A program made the position numbers and the translations under genes. Of a stretch of 64,000 nt of DNA, positions 16,086 through 24,862 are shown piece by piece (the first letter of the stretch is position 1; each line of letters begins with the position of its first letter). Source of the stretch: Kribbella pratensis (lineage in GTDB: Bacteria; Actinomycetota; Actinomycetes; Propionibacteriales; Kribbellaceae); assembly GCF_004365355.1 (NCBI RefSeq), contig NZ_SODP01000001.1, positions 813,473 through 877,472 on the forward strand. Reading direction: 5' to 3'. The notes below the pieces were generated by a model. The model was given only the letters and a program-made list of their open reading frames with translations, had not been told where the DNA came from and searched no databases.

Positions 16086-17792
16086 TCAGTTCGCGAGGAA
16101 GGTGCCGACGGCATCGAGCCCGGCCGACTGCCAGCCGGCCGCGGTGAGCTTCGCGCCGAACCGGCTGAACCGCTGCGTGCCGAGGTCGTCCAGCACGTAC
16201 TTGTTGCCGCTGAAAACGACCTCACCGGCCGGTACGGCGGCGCCGGCGTTCTGGACCATGCCGGTCGTCTGCGTGCCGGCGGTCATCTCGATCGTGTTCC
16301 CGGTGACCTGTACGTCGCGGAGCAGGTACGTCCCCCACGGGCCGCTGCCCCGCGTCCGGGACTGGATCGCGATGCCGTTGACGTTGCCCGAGACCTTGTT
16401 GCCCTTGATCGTGATGCCTGACGAGGTGTTGATGTTGATCCCGCCGCCGTCCCACAGCGACGTACCCGAGCCGCGGCCGGTGCCGAAGCCGTTGCCGGTC
16501 ACCGTGTTGCCCTCGATCGTGCCGTTGCGGCTGATCTCGTAGCGGATGCCGTCCGCGGCGTTGCCGACGATCTGGTTGCCGCTGATCACCCGGCCGTCGT
16601 CGGCGACGTCGGCCCACATCCCGACGCCCTTGTTGGACTTGATCACGTTGCCGCTGACCGTACCGGACGAGCGGGTGGACTTGATGCCGCCGGACTCCCA
16701 GTCCGCGATCCAGAAGCCGTCGGTGTTGTTCGAGCTGATGATGTTGCGGGTGACGGCCGCCGCGGCCGAGCTGTACTGGCCGAGGCCGAGCTGGCCGTTG
16801 TCGTGGATCAGGTTCTTGTCGACCTTGGCGCTGTTGGCCTTCACCAGCATCACGCCGACCGCGTGGTTCCAGCGGACGTCGTTGGCGGTGACCTTCCAGC
16901 CCGGACCCGAGACGAGCGCGCCGGCCTGCGGTGCGCTGGCGAAGTGCTCGATGGTCAGGCCGCGGACCACGACCCCGGTCGCGTTCGACTCGATCGCGGT
17001 CGCCGTCTTCGACATCTCCACGGCGTGGCCGACCGGGTTGCTGCCGAGGTAGATCGTGTTCGCGCCGTAGTCCGCGTAGAAGGTGCCGGCCTTGACCGCC
17101 GAGACACTGGCGACCCGGGTCAGGTGAACGTCGTCGAGGAACAACTGCTCACGGAGGTAGCAGATGTTCGCCTTGTTGTCCTCGCACTCACCACTCTTGC
17201 CGTACGCCGCCGGCAGCGCGCCCCGCACCACCCAGGCGGACCCGGACTTCGCCCACCCGGTCAGCGGGACCGATCCGGTGAGGACGGCGCGCTTCGAGCT
17301 CGCAAGCACCTGGTTCGCCTTCGGGCGGATCGTCGAGCTGATGCGGTGCAGGCCGGCCGCGAAGCAGAACGTCGTACCGGCGGGCTTGGAGTTCACGATC
17401 GACTGGGCGTCGTCGCCGGGCTCGATCACCGTGCCGACACACGGACCGGCGACGGCCGGGCCGGCCTCGTCCGAGTCCACGGTGGGGGTCGTGGGGAGCT
17501 TGGGCTCGACCGGCTCCGTCGGAGTGGTCGTCGGCTTCTTGGTCGGCGTCGTCGATGCGCCGGGCTTCTTCGATGGCGCCGCGGTGCTGTGGGTGGCCTT
17601 CGGCTGTGGCTTGCCGGGAGTCGTGGTCGTCTTTGCCGACCGATGCGAGGGCAACACCCGGGAGGCGGCTTGCTCCGCGGTCACGGACCTGGCCGCGGTC
17701 GTTGCCTTGTTCTCGTTGGCGATCACGGGCAGCGCGACTGTAACGACGGCCAGCGCAGCAGCGATAAGCGCTGCGAACCACAACTTCCTCAA
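16086..17792 (-). CDS. Secreted right-handed parallel beta-helix protein with Thr/Pro/Lys linker (paralogue 3)
   Basis: A 568-aa protein: a signal peptide (MRKLWFAALIAAALAVVTVALPVIA), then a low-complexity linker of about 80 residues rich in Thr, Pro and Lys (residues ~30-110), then the same beta-helix body as its two paralogues (TFCFAAGLHRISSTI, VVVRGLTIEHFASAP, NNTDGFWIADWESGG, NAADGIRYEISRNG). The linker resembles wall-spanning or O-glycosylated stalks. Divergent from a glycosyltransferase gene with a 70-base intergenic region. Together with paralogues 1 and 2 it suggests an extracellular polysaccharide-processing set. Confidence 0.8.
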   Translation of the reverse strand: MRKLWFAALIAAALAVVTVALPVIANENKATTAARSVTAEQAASRVLPSHRSAKTTTTPGKPQPKATHSTAAPSKKPGASTTPTKKPTTTPTEPVEPKLPTTPTVDSDEAGPAVAGPCVGTVIEPGDDAQSIVNSKPAGTTFCFAAGLHRISSTIRPKANQVLASSKRAVLTGSVPLTGWAKSGSAWVVRGALPAAYGKSGECEDNKANICYLREQLFLDDVHLTRVASVSAVKAGTFYADYGANTIYLGSNPVGHAVEMSKTATAIESNATGVVVRGLTIEHFASAPQAGALVSGPGWKVTANDVRWNHAVGVMLVKANSAKVDKNLIHDNGQLGLGQYSSAAAAVTRNIISSNNTDGFWIADWESGGIKSTRSSGTVSGNVIKSNKGVGMWADVADDGRVISGNQIVGNAADGIRYEISRNGTIEGNTVTGNGFGTGRGSGTSLWDGGGININTSSGITIKGNKVSGNVNGIAIQSRTRGSGPWGTYLLRDVQVTGNTIEMTAGTQTTGMVQNAGAAVPAGEVVFSGNKYVLDDLGTQRFSRFGAKLTAAGWQSAGLDAVGTFLAN

Positions 17793-17862
17793 TGCACTCT
17801 CCTGGGAGCGGGAAACCAGGTGTAGCCGTCTGCGTGACGAGGACGGGACTTAAGGTAGTGCC

Positions 17863-19086
17863 ATGCGGGTCGCCATGTTGCACAACCGTTACCGGACCGG
17901 TCAACCCAGTGGCGAGAACACCGTTGTCGCGCAAACGGTTGATTTATTGCGCAACTCAGGACATGAGATCGACCTCTACGCCCGAAACAGCGACGACATC
18001 GCGCAGTTGAGCCGGAAAGATCGCGCACTGTTACCGTTTCGCTCCGTTTGGTCATTTTCGGCGGAACGCGATTTAACACTTCTATTGCAAGCGCAGCGGC
18101 CCGATCTGGTGCATGTTCACAACACTTTTCCGTTGTTCAGCGCCTCGGTGCTGCGGGCGGCGTACCGCTTGGACCTTCCGGTGGTCGCGACCTTGCACAA
18201 CTTCCGGCTGCTCTGCGCGAACGCGGTGCTGCAGCGCGACGGCGCGCCGTGCGAGTCGTGCGTCGGCAAGCTCCCGCTGGCCGCGGTGCGGCACAGCTGC
18301 TACCGCGAATCCCGCGTGCAGACGTTGCCGCTGGCGGCGAGCATCGGCGTCCACAACACGCTGCACACCTGGCAGCGGTACGTCGACACCTTCGTCGTGC
18401 CGTCCGGGTTCGTCCGCGATCGGTACGCCGCGGCCGGCTTCGACCCGGAGCGGTTCGAGGTGAAGCCGCACGCCGTGCCGCACTCCGGTGAGGTGCGTAG
18501 CGGGGCGGGGGACGGCGTGGTGTTCCTCGGGCGGCTGAGCGAGGACAAGGGGTTCGCGGATCTGCTGCAGGCGTGGGACTCCTCGCTCGGCAAGCTGATC
18601 GTGGTCGGCGACGGTCCGCTGCGGGCCGCGGCCGACGAACGGGCCGGAAAAGACCTGTCTGTTCAGGTGCTTGGTCAACGACCATGGGCAGAGTGCATGG
18701 AGCTGCTGCGATCCGCGCGCGTCGCCGTCGTACCGGCACGTTCGTATGAGAGCTTCGGACTCGTGGTGGTCGAGGCTTTCGCGCACGGTGTCCCGGTGGT
18801 CGCTTCCCGGCTCGGGGCGCTCGCGGAGCTTGTTGACGACGGAGAAACCGGTGCATTGACCGTGCCCGGTGATTCCGAGGGATTGCGCAAGGCGATCGGG
18901 TTGGTGGCTGATCCCCGGACTTCGATAGCCTTCGGCGAACGAGCCCGGCAGGTCTACCTGAATCGCTTCACTCCGGAGCGTGACCTGGTGGCCACGGAGA
19001 GGATTTATACCGATGCGATCGCCCGGCACGCCGACAGCGGCCGGACGCGTCGAGGATCCTGGGCGCGCCGTGCCGGACAGGTATAA
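17863..19086 (+). CDS. Glycosyltransferase, GT4-type
   Basis: A 407-aa GT-B fold enzyme. The N-terminal acceptor domain begins MRVAMLHNRYRTGQPSGEN; the C-terminal nucleotide-sugar domain shows VVFLGRLSEDKGFADLLQAW, VVGDGPLR and the E-x7-E motif in ESFGLVVVE. It transfers a sugar from an activated donor during glycan assembly; the specificity is unknown. AAGGTAG lies five bases before ATG 17863. First gene of a five-gene rightward operon with two cytidylyltransferases, a CDP-alcohol phosphotransferase and a second GT4. The 5' part of the gene (17863-18100) is visibly less GC-rich than its neighbours. Confidence 0.85.
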   Translation: MRVAMLHNRYRTGQPSGENTVVAQTVDLLRNSGHEIDLYARNSDDIAQLSRKDRALLPFRSVWSFSAERDLTLLLQAQRPDLVHVHNTFPLFSASVLRAAYRLDLPVVATLHNFRLLCANAVLQRDGAPCESCVGKLPLAAVRHSCYRESRVQTLPLAASIGVHNTLHTWQRYVDTFVVPSGFVRDRYAAAGFDPERFEVKPHAVPHSGEVRSGAGDGVVFLGRLSEDKGFADLLQAWDSSLGKLIVVGDGPLRAAADERAGKDLSVQVLGQRPWAECMELLRSARVAVVPARSYESFGLVVVEAFAHGVPVVASRLGALAELVDDGETGALTVPGDSEGLRKAIGLVADPRTSIAFGERARQVYLNRFTPERDLVATERIYTDAIARHADSGRTRRGSWARRAGQV

Positions 19087-19138
19087 AGTTCCGCGGGACG
19101 CAGGGGGCAGCGTCGCGCCACAGGGATCGCAGGAATTC

Positions 19139-19600
19139 GTGTTGGGGGATGGCAGTTTGGGCAACGGGATCAGCCGGCCGCGGACCGGCTGTGTGGCCGG
19201 GGTCTTCGACCTGTTCCACGTCGGGCATGTCGACGTGCTCGAGCGGGCGCGCCGGCACAGCGACCGGCTGGTGGTGGCAGTGCTGTCCGACGAGTGGGCG
19301 ATGGCGGCCTGGGGCGCGCGGCCGTTCGTGCCGCTGCTCGAGCGGGCGCAGATCCTCGAGCACCTGCGGTGCGTCGACGAAGTAGTTGCCGTGGACGACG
19401 TGCGGTCCGAGTGGCTGACCGGCGTACTGGGGGTACAGACCGTGTTCGCTGCCACTGGCACCGACGGTGTGCTGGGCGTTGACGAGCTGGACGGGATTCC
19501 GCCCGCGCTGATCACCGTCCTGCCGGCCGGCCGGGGCTCCCGCAGCCCGATCCTGCGCGCCGCGATCGACCAGCGGCAGTCGCGCAGCTCCGTCGCATGA
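19139..19600 (+). CDS. Cytidylyltransferase-family protein (TagD/RfaE-like), first copy
   Basis: About 153 aa. The nucleotidyltransferase signature GVFDLFHVGHVDVLERARR contains the HxGH motif. Later segments LVVAVLSDEWAMAAWG, RAQILEHLRCVDEVV and GRGSRSPILRAAI follow the family plan, but the usual ISST segment is changed to GSRSP. It probably activates an alcohol phosphate as a CDP derivative. The start is uncertain: GTG 19139 is used, with TTG codons at 19142 and 19154 as alternatives; a longer frame overlaps the preceding gene. Its stop overlaps the next gene by four bases (ATGA). Confidence 0.75.
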   Translation: MLGDGSLGNGISRPRTGCVAGVFDLFHVGHVDVLERARRHSDRLVVAVLSDEWAMAAWGARPFVPLLERAQILEHLRCVDEVVAVDDVRSEWLTGVLGVQTVFAATGTDGVLGVDELDGIPPALITVLPAGRGSRSPILRAAIDQRQSRSSVA

Positions 19601-20325
19601 GCTCGTCGCTGCGGGAGACGGTCGCGCAACTGTCCCAGGCGCAGAAGCCGTCCGCCGGTACTCCGGCGTACTCGCGGTTCGTGAATCGGCGGATCGGGCG
19701 CGTGTTCGCGGCAGCCGCGTTCCTCGGGCGGCGGACGCCGAACCAGGTCAGCCTGGCTTCGGGGTTCTGTTCGCTGGTGGGAATCGTGCTGGTGGCAACG
19801 GTTCGGCCGTCGTTCCTGCTGGCGCTGGTCATGACGCTGCTGCTCGTGCTCGGGTACGGACTGGACTCCGCGGACGGACAGCTGGCCCGGTTGCGCGGTG
19901 GCGGGTCGCCGCTGGGTGAGTGGCTCGACCACATGATCGACGCCGTCAAGATCGTGCTGCTGCACAGCGCGGTACTGATCTCGTTCTACCGGTTCGATGC
20001 CTTTGACAACGAGTTGGTCCTGCTCGTCCCGCTCGCCTACGTCTGCCTGTCGTCGGTGCTGTTCTTCGGGCTGATCCTGATCGACCAGTTGCGGCGGCGC
20101 CACGGCGCAGCGGCGAAACCCAACCAGCGCGGCGATTCGGTGATCAAGTCGTTGCTCATCGCACCGACCGACTACGGCGTGCTGTGCCTGGTGTTCCTGG
20201 CCTTCGGCACACCGTCGGTGTTCGTCGTGCTGTACGGCGCTCTGCTCGTGCTGAACCTGCTCTTCCTCGCGGGCGCCGTCGCGAAGTGGTACCGGGAGAT
20301 GGCGGCGCTGGGGGTGCAGGCCTGA
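19597..20325 (+). CDS. CDP-alcohol phosphatidyltransferase family membrane enzyme
   Basis: A 242-aa integral membrane protein with several hydrophobic helices. It carries the complete CDP-alcohol phosphotransferase signature D-x2-DG-x2-AR-x8-G-x3-D-x3-D in LDSADGQLARLRGGGSPLGEWLDHMID. The family displaces CMP from a CDP-alcohol with an alcohol acceptor. Overlaps the preceding cytidylyltransferase by four bases and the next one by one base, so all three are coupled. The two cytidylyltransferases probably supply its CDP-activated substrate. The acceptor is not deducible. Confidence 0.85.
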   Translation: MSSSLRETVAQLSQAQKPSAGTPAYSRFVNRRIGRVFAAAAFLGRRTPNQVSLASGFCSLVGIVLVATVRPSFLLALVMTLLLVLGYGLDSADGQLARLRGGGSPLGEWLDHMIDAVKIVLLHSAVLISFYRFDAFDNELVLLVPLAYVCLSSVLFFGLILIDQLRRRHGAAAKPNQRGDSVIKSLLIAPTDYGVLCLVFLAFGTPSVFVVLYGALLVLNLLFLAGAVAKWYREMAALGVQA

Positions 20326-20741
20326 TGGCGATCGTCGGGTATGCCCCCGGTGTCTACGACATGTTCCACATCGGGCATCTGAACATCCTGCGTCGCGCCC
20401 GCGAGCACTGCGACCACCTGATCGCCGGTGTGGTCGAGGACGACGTGGTGTCCCGGATCAAGGGCCGTCCGCCGGTGGTTCCGCACCAGGAGCGGATGGA
20501 CGTCGTTCGAGCGCTCGACCTCGTCGACGAGGTGGTCAGCGACTGGTCGAGCGACAAATTCGAGATGTGGAAACAACTGCGCTACGACGTTCTCTTCAAG
20601 GGCGATGACTGGAAGGGAACGGAAAAGGGAAAGAGACTGGAGAGGCTGCTGGGTGAGGTCGGCGCACAGGTGCACTATTTCCCGTACACCGCCTCCACCT
20701 CGAGCACCGATCTGCGCAGGCTTCTGGAGGGGATGAGCTGA
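20325..20741 (+). CDS. Glycerol-3-phosphate cytidylyltransferase-like protein (TagD-like), second copy
   Basis: A 138-aa protein, the usual TagD length. It contains GVYDMFHIGHLNILRRARE (HxGH), VVSRIKGRPPVVPHQERMDVV, the substrate segment FKGDDWKGT, and a terminal TASTSSTDLRR matching the ISSTxIR-type motif. It would make CDP-glycerol or a similar CDP-alcohol from CTP. ATG 20325 overlaps the preceding TGA by one base; its own stop overlaps the next start by one base. Of the two cytidylyltransferases in the operon this is the more canonical. Confidence 0.85.
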   Translation: MAIVGYAPGVYDMFHIGHLNILRRAREHCDHLIAGVVEDDVVSRIKGRPPVVPHQERMDVVRALDLVDEVVSDWSSDKFEMWKQLRYDVLFKGDDWKGTEKGKRLERLLGEVGAQVHYFPYTASTSSTDLRRLLEGMS

Positions 20742-21928
20742 TGCCGGGCCGGCCGAAGGTACTGCTCAGCGCGTACGCCTGCCGGCCGACCGGCGGGTCC
20801 GAGCCGGGCGCGGGATGGGCGTGGGCGAAGGCAGCCGCGCGGGACCACGACGTGTGGTTGCTGACCCGCGGCAAGTTCCGCCACGAGATCGACGCGGAGC
20901 TCGCGGTCCGGCCGGTGCCCGGGCTGACCGTCGTACCGCTGGAGATGCCGCGGTGGATCCTGCGCCTGCGGCGCCGGCCGTCGGACGTGTACTGGTACTA
21001 CCCGTTGTGGCAGGGCCTGGCCCGGCGTACGGCGCGACGGCTGCACGCCGAGCAGTCGTTCGACGTGATCCATCATCTGACCTTCGCCGTGGACTGGATG
21101 GGCGCCGGCGTGGTGGAGGAGTCGTCGGCGAAGGTGATCTGGGGACCGGTCGGCGGCTCGACCACCGCGCCGCTGGCGATGGCGCACTGGCTCGGTCCGC
21201 GCGGCGTCGTGGGGGAGCTGGTACGCCGTGCGTACACCGGACTGCGCCGCCGGCTGACCGGGCGGCGGATGGCGCAGACCGCCGACCTGATGGTTGCTCA
21301 GAACAACGATGTGGCGGAGGCGTTCCGGCCGTACGCGACGGAGATCGTCGTCCAGCCGAATGTGGCGATCCGGCGCTTCACCGCCTCCGGTCCGTACGAG
21401 CCGTTCGGTGCCCCCGGCATCAAAACTGCCCTGTTCGTCGGCCGGTTGATCCCGTGGAAGGGCGTGCTGCTCGCGGTCAGTGCGCTGGCCCGCCCCGAGG
21501 CCTCCAACTGGGAGCTCCGCATCATCGGCGACGGTCCTGACTGGGGACGCGCAGAGGGGCTGGCGTGGCAGCTCGGGGTGCGCGACCGGGTGGAGTTCAT
21601 GGGGGCGCTGCCGCGGGAGGACGTGCTGGCGGCGATGTTCCGTGCTGACGCACTCATCGCGCCCGCGCTCCGGGAGGCTGCCGGCTGGGCGGTCACCGAG
21701 GCGCTGGCTTCAGGCTGTCCCGTGGTCTGCGTCGATCGCGGCGGGCCGGCTGTCATCGTCGGCCCCGACGAGGGTGTGAGTGTCCCGTGGCAGGGCGATG
21801 TCGTCGGCGGGCTGGCCAAGGGCCTCGCGTCGCTCCGCGGCCGGATCACGCCGGTCGATCGCTGGGGGCCAGATCGGCTTCCCGAGATCCTCGCCGAGTG
21901 GTACGCACCGGCCCGCGTGTCGCACTGA
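20741..21928 (+). CDS. Glycosyltransferase, GT4-type (second)
   Basis: A 395-aa GT-B enzyme. The N-terminus CRPTGGSEPGAGWAWAKAAA is characteristic of a GT4 subgroup; the C-terminal domain has ALFVGRLIPWKGVLLAVSAL, IIGDGPDWGRAE and the E-x7-E motif in REAAGWAVTEALASGCPVV. Last gene of the operon, coupled by a one-base overlap. With the first GT4 and the CDP-alcohol enzymes it probably builds a phosphodiester-containing or lipid-linked surface glycan. Confidence 0.83.
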   Translation: MPGRPKVLLSAYACRPTGGSEPGAGWAWAKAAARDHDVWLLTRGKFRHEIDAELAVRPVPGLTVVPLEMPRWILRLRRRPSDVYWYYPLWQGLARRTARRLHAEQSFDVIHHLTFAVDWMGAGVVEESSAKVIWGPVGGSTTAPLAMAHWLGPRGVVGELVRRAYTGLRRRLTGRRMAQTADLMVAQNNDVAEAFRPYATEIVVQPNVAIRRFTASGPYEPFGAPGIKTALFVGRLIPWKGVLLAVSALARPEASNWELRIIGDGPDWGRAEGLAWQLGVRDRVEFMGALPREDVLAAMFRADALIAPALREAAGWAVTEALASGCPVVCVDRGGPAVIVGPDEGVSVPWQGDVVGGLAKGLASLRGRITPVDRWGPDRLPEILAEWYAPARVSH

Positions 21929-22022
21929 AAACCTTTCCGGGCCGGGTGTCGAACGGCGTCGAGCGGGTTCGTAGCGAAGGTAAGAGACCGGCAACCGGCT
22001 GGTCCGGCACCGGAGGCCCATC

Positions 22023-22880
22023 ATGACGACCAGCACCAAGGACGCCGTCGCCAACCGCTTGACGCGGCACCTGCTGGAACCGATCCACCTCGTCGCCTAC
22101 ATGGCCGACGACGCGATGCACGCGCTTCAGGCACTCGGCTACGAGGGCTATTGGCCGGGGTATTTCGCCTCGCGGTCCGCGCCGCTGGGCCGCGTCCCGG
22201 CCGAGGTCGTGGATGCGCTCTTCTACAATTTCGCCCCCGGTGAGGTCGCCGCGTGCATCCCGAGCTGCTGGGACGTCGCCACCCCTGAGGCCGCACTCGC
22301 CGCCAACCGGGAGGGCTGCGTCGCCGCGCTGCGACGCATCCTCGGCGACCTGGCCGACAGCCCGGAGCTCGCCCGGGCCGCCGACCTCGCCATCCGAGCG
22401 GCCACCAACGCCCCGATGGAAGGACGGATCCTGTACTCCGGACTGCGGTCGCTACCTGTCCCGGACGAGCCGGTCGCCAAGCTGTGGCATGCGGCAACGC
22501 TGCTCCGCGAACACCGCGGCGACGGCCACAACATCGCGCTGGTTGCCGCCGGCATCGACGGCCAGGAGGCTCATGTCCTCGCGGCGATCGACGGGGGTCA
22601 GACACCGCGCGAGTACGGCCGGCTGGGCCCGCTCGACGACGAGCAACTGGCCGCCGTAGTGGACGGTCTGCGCGATCGCGGCCTCGTCGACGAATCGGAC
22701 AAGTTCACCTCCGCAGGGCGTGAGCTCAAGGACCACATCGAGGCGGTCACGGACCGGCTCGCCGCCCCGGCATACGACTGCCTGGCGCCGGCCGAGATCG
22801 ACCAGCTGATCGCCGACCTCGAGCCGCTGGTCGCCCGGATCGATGCCGTCGGCTACGAGGGCGTGGCGCCCACGCTCTAG
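22023..22880 (+). CDS. SCO6745-family protein (SalK-like)
   Basis: A 285-aa cytoplasmic protein without membrane segments. It has the layout of the actinobacterial SCO6745/SalK family: an N-terminal helical part (RHLLEPIHLVAYMADDAMHALQALGYEGYWPGYFASRSAPLG), a central FYNFAPGEVAACIPSCWD, and a C-terminal winged-helix-like part beginning near LLREHRGDGHNIALVAAGIDG. The biochemical role is unknown. GGAGG precedes ATG 22023. The stop overlaps that of nadA by four bases in convergent orientation. Confidence 0.7.
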   Translation: MTTSTKDAVANRLTRHLLEPIHLVAYMADDAMHALQALGYEGYWPGYFASRSAPLGRVPAEVVDALFYNFAPGEVAACIPSCWDVATPEAALAANREGCVAALRRILGDLADSPELARAADLAIRAATNAPMEGRILYSGLRSLPVPDEPVAKLWHAATLLREHRGDGHNIALVAAGIDGQEAHVLAAIDGGQTPREYGRLGPLDDEQLAAVVDGLRDRGLVDESDKFTSAGRELKDHIEAVTDRLAAPAYDCLAPAEIDQLIADLEPLVARIDAVGYEGVAPTL

Positions 22881-24067
22881 TCGCGGGCCGTCTTGCCCGG
22901 CAGCGCGAGCATCCGGTCGAGGGCCAGCTTCGCGTACTTCTCGGTGTCGGCGTCGACCTTGATCGGGTTGACTACGTGGCCGGCGACCAGGTTCTCGAGC
23001 GCCCAGACAAAGTGCGGCAGGTCGATGCGGTTCATCGTGGCGCAGTAGCAGACCGTCTTGTCGAGGAACACGATGTTCTTGTCGGTGTGCTGCTTCGCCA
23101 GTCGCTGCACGAGGTTGAGCTCGGTGCCGACGGCCCACGACGTACCGGGCTCCGCGGTCTCCAGGGCCTGGATGATGTACTCGGTCGACCCGACCAGATC
23201 GGCCTTCGTGACGACCTCGTGGCGGCACTCCGGGTGGACGATCACGTTCACGCCGGGGATTCGCGAACGGACGTCGTCGACCGACTCGGCGGTGAAGCGG
23301 CCGTGCACCGAGCAGTGCCCGCGCCACAGGATCATCTTCGCCGCGGCCAGCTGCTCGCGGGTCAGCCCGCCGCCCGGCTTGTGCGGGTCGTACACGACGC
23401 AGTCGTCGAGGCTCAGGCCCAGCTGCAGTACGGCGGTGTTGCGGCCGAGGTGCTGGTCGGGCAGGAAGAGCACCTTCTCGCCCTTGTCGAACGCCCAGTT
23501 GAGCGCGGTCTCCGCGTTGCTCGACGTACACACGACGCCGCCGTTGCGACCGCAGAACGCCTTGATGTCCGCCGACGAGTTCATGTAGGTGACGGGCACG
23601 GTGACGTCCGCGACGCCGGCGTCGGCGAGTGCGTCCCAGGCCGCCTCCACCTGCTGGATGCGCGCCATGTCGGCCATCGAGCAACCGGCTGCCAGGTCCG
23701 GCAGGATCACGGTCTGCCGGTCATTGGTGAGGATGTCGGCGGACTCGGCCATGAAGTGCACACCGCAGAACACGATGTAGGGCGCGTCCGGCCGGTTGGC
23801 GGCGTCGCGCGCGAGCTTGAACGAGTCACCGGTGACGTCCGCGAACTGGATCACCTCGTCGCGCTGGTAGTGGTGCCCGAGCACGAACACCTGGTCGCCC
23901 AGCGCCGCCTTCGCCTTCAGCGCCCGCTCGACCAGATCCGGGTCGGATGCCGGCGGAAGCGCTCCCGGGCACTCGACTCCACGCTCCGAGTGCGGGTCCG
24001 TGTTCTGCCCCAGGAACAGCAACGGAAGGGCCTTGGAACCGCCTGCGATCGTCGTCACGCCAGACAT
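22877..24067 (-). CDS. nadA: Quinolinate synthase
   Basis: A 396-aa [4Fe-4S] enzyme that condenses iminoaspartate with dihydroxyacetone phosphate to quinolinate in NAD synthesis. It shows VFVLGHHYQRDEVIQFADVTGDS, the cluster cysteine segments FCGVHFMAES and VIVHPECRHEVV, and the C-terminal VCYCATMNRIDLPHFVWALENL. Length and order suit the actinobacterial form. nadB and nadC, often adjacent, are not in the window. The start region faces mocA across 73 bases. Confidence 0.93.
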   Translation of the reverse strand: MSGVTTIAGGSKALPLLFLGQNTDPHSERGVECPGALPPASDPDLVERALKAKAALGDQVFVLGHHYQRDEVIQFADVTGDSFKLARDAANRPDAPYIVFCGVHFMAESADILTNDRQTVILPDLAAGCSMADMARIQQVEAAWDALADAGVADVTVPVTYMNSSADIKAFCGRNGGVVCTSSNAETALNWAFDKGEKVLFLPDQHLGRNTAVLQLGLSLDDCVVYDPHKPGGGLTREQLAAAKMILWRGHCSVHGRFTAESVDDVRSRIPGVNVIVHPECRHEVVTKADLVGSTEYIIQALETAEPGTSWAVGTELNLVQRLAKQHTDKNIVFLDKTVCYCATMNRIDLPHFVWALENLVAGHVVNPIKVDADTEKYAKLALDRMLALPGKTARD

Positions 24068-24140
24068 CGTTGCACGTCGGCCGCCGCGCTCCGCGTGGCG
24101 CGCGTCACTGCTCAGAGTGTGAAATCAGTACCCTCCCAGT

Positions 24141-24839
24141 GTGAAGAGCACTGATTCGCCGGACCTGCCCGTCGCTGGTCTGGTTCCGCCCGACGTGCCC
24201 GTCGCTGGTCTGGTGCTGGCCGCCGGTGCCGGCCGTCGGATGGGCAGGCCGAAGGCGCTCATCCGCGACGGGCAGGGTGTGCCGTGGGTCGTCCGTACGG
24301 CGCAGGTGCTCGCCGAGGCAGGCTGCTCACCGGTCGTAGTGGTCGTCGGAGCCTCCGCAGACGAGGTCCGCGCCGAGCTCACCACCGAGCCGGTCCAGGT
24401 AGTCGAAGCACCCAACTGGCCCGAAGGCATGAGCGCCTCCCTCCGAGCCGGCCTCGGGTCCCTCCGGAACCTCCCGGCCGCCACCTCGTCCGCCACCTCG
24501 TCCGCCGCCTCGGCCGGGCCGCCGGCGGAGGCGGCGGGTGTAGCTGAGGCGGTTGTGGTTGTGCCGGTAGACCTGCCTGGGTTGACGAGTGCTGCGGTTC
24601 GGAGAGTTCTGGAGAGCGCGAGTACGGATGCACTCGTGCGGGCTACCTACGACGGGTCGCCGGGCCATCCGGCGCTGATCGGGCGTGCGCATTGGGACGG
24701 CGTGATCGCGTCGGCTCACGGAGACGCGGGAGCCCGTGACTACCTTCGAGCGCACCGGGTCGAGCTGGTCGCCTGCGACGACGTGGGCGACGGCGCCGAC
24801 GCCGACACGCCGGACGACGTACCGAAAGGCCATGGCTGA
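24141..24839 (+). CDS. mocA: MocA-like molybdenum cofactor nucleotidyltransferase
   Basis: A 232-aa NTP-transferase-fold protein. The signature VLAAGAGRRMGRPKAL, then PNWPEGMSASLRAGL, and VVVVPVDLPGLTSAAVR match MocA/MobA-type enzymes, which nucleotidylate the pterin cofactor of molybdenum hydroxylases. It heads the coxD-coxE-xdhC-coxSLM-coxG series, so it probably makes the MCD form needed by CoxL. The N-terminus contains a direct duplication (PVAGLV twice, 30 bases apart). GTG 24195 would remove one copy and may be the true start. An Ala/Ser repeat (ATSSATSSAA) is inserted near residue 115. Confidence 0.82.
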   Translation: MKSTDSPDLPVAGLVPPDVPVAGLVLAAGAGRRMGRPKALIRDGQGVPWVVRTAQVLAEAGCSPVVVVVGASADEVRAELTTEPVQVVEAPNWPEGMSASLRAGLGSLRNLPAATSSATSSAASAGPPAEAAGVAEAVVVVPVDLPGLTSAAVRRVLESASTDALVRATYDGSPGHPALIGRAHWDGVIASAHGDAGARDYLRAHRVELVACDDVGDGADADTPDDVPKGHG

Positions 24840-24862
24840 CTGTTGGCAGCGCGGCAAAGTAG

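Noticed and set aside
18082..20103. Long minus-strand frame opposite the glycosyltransferase operon
   Set aside because: Low-complexity, Arg/Gln-rich translation opposite clear GT4, cytidylyltransferase and CAPT genes.
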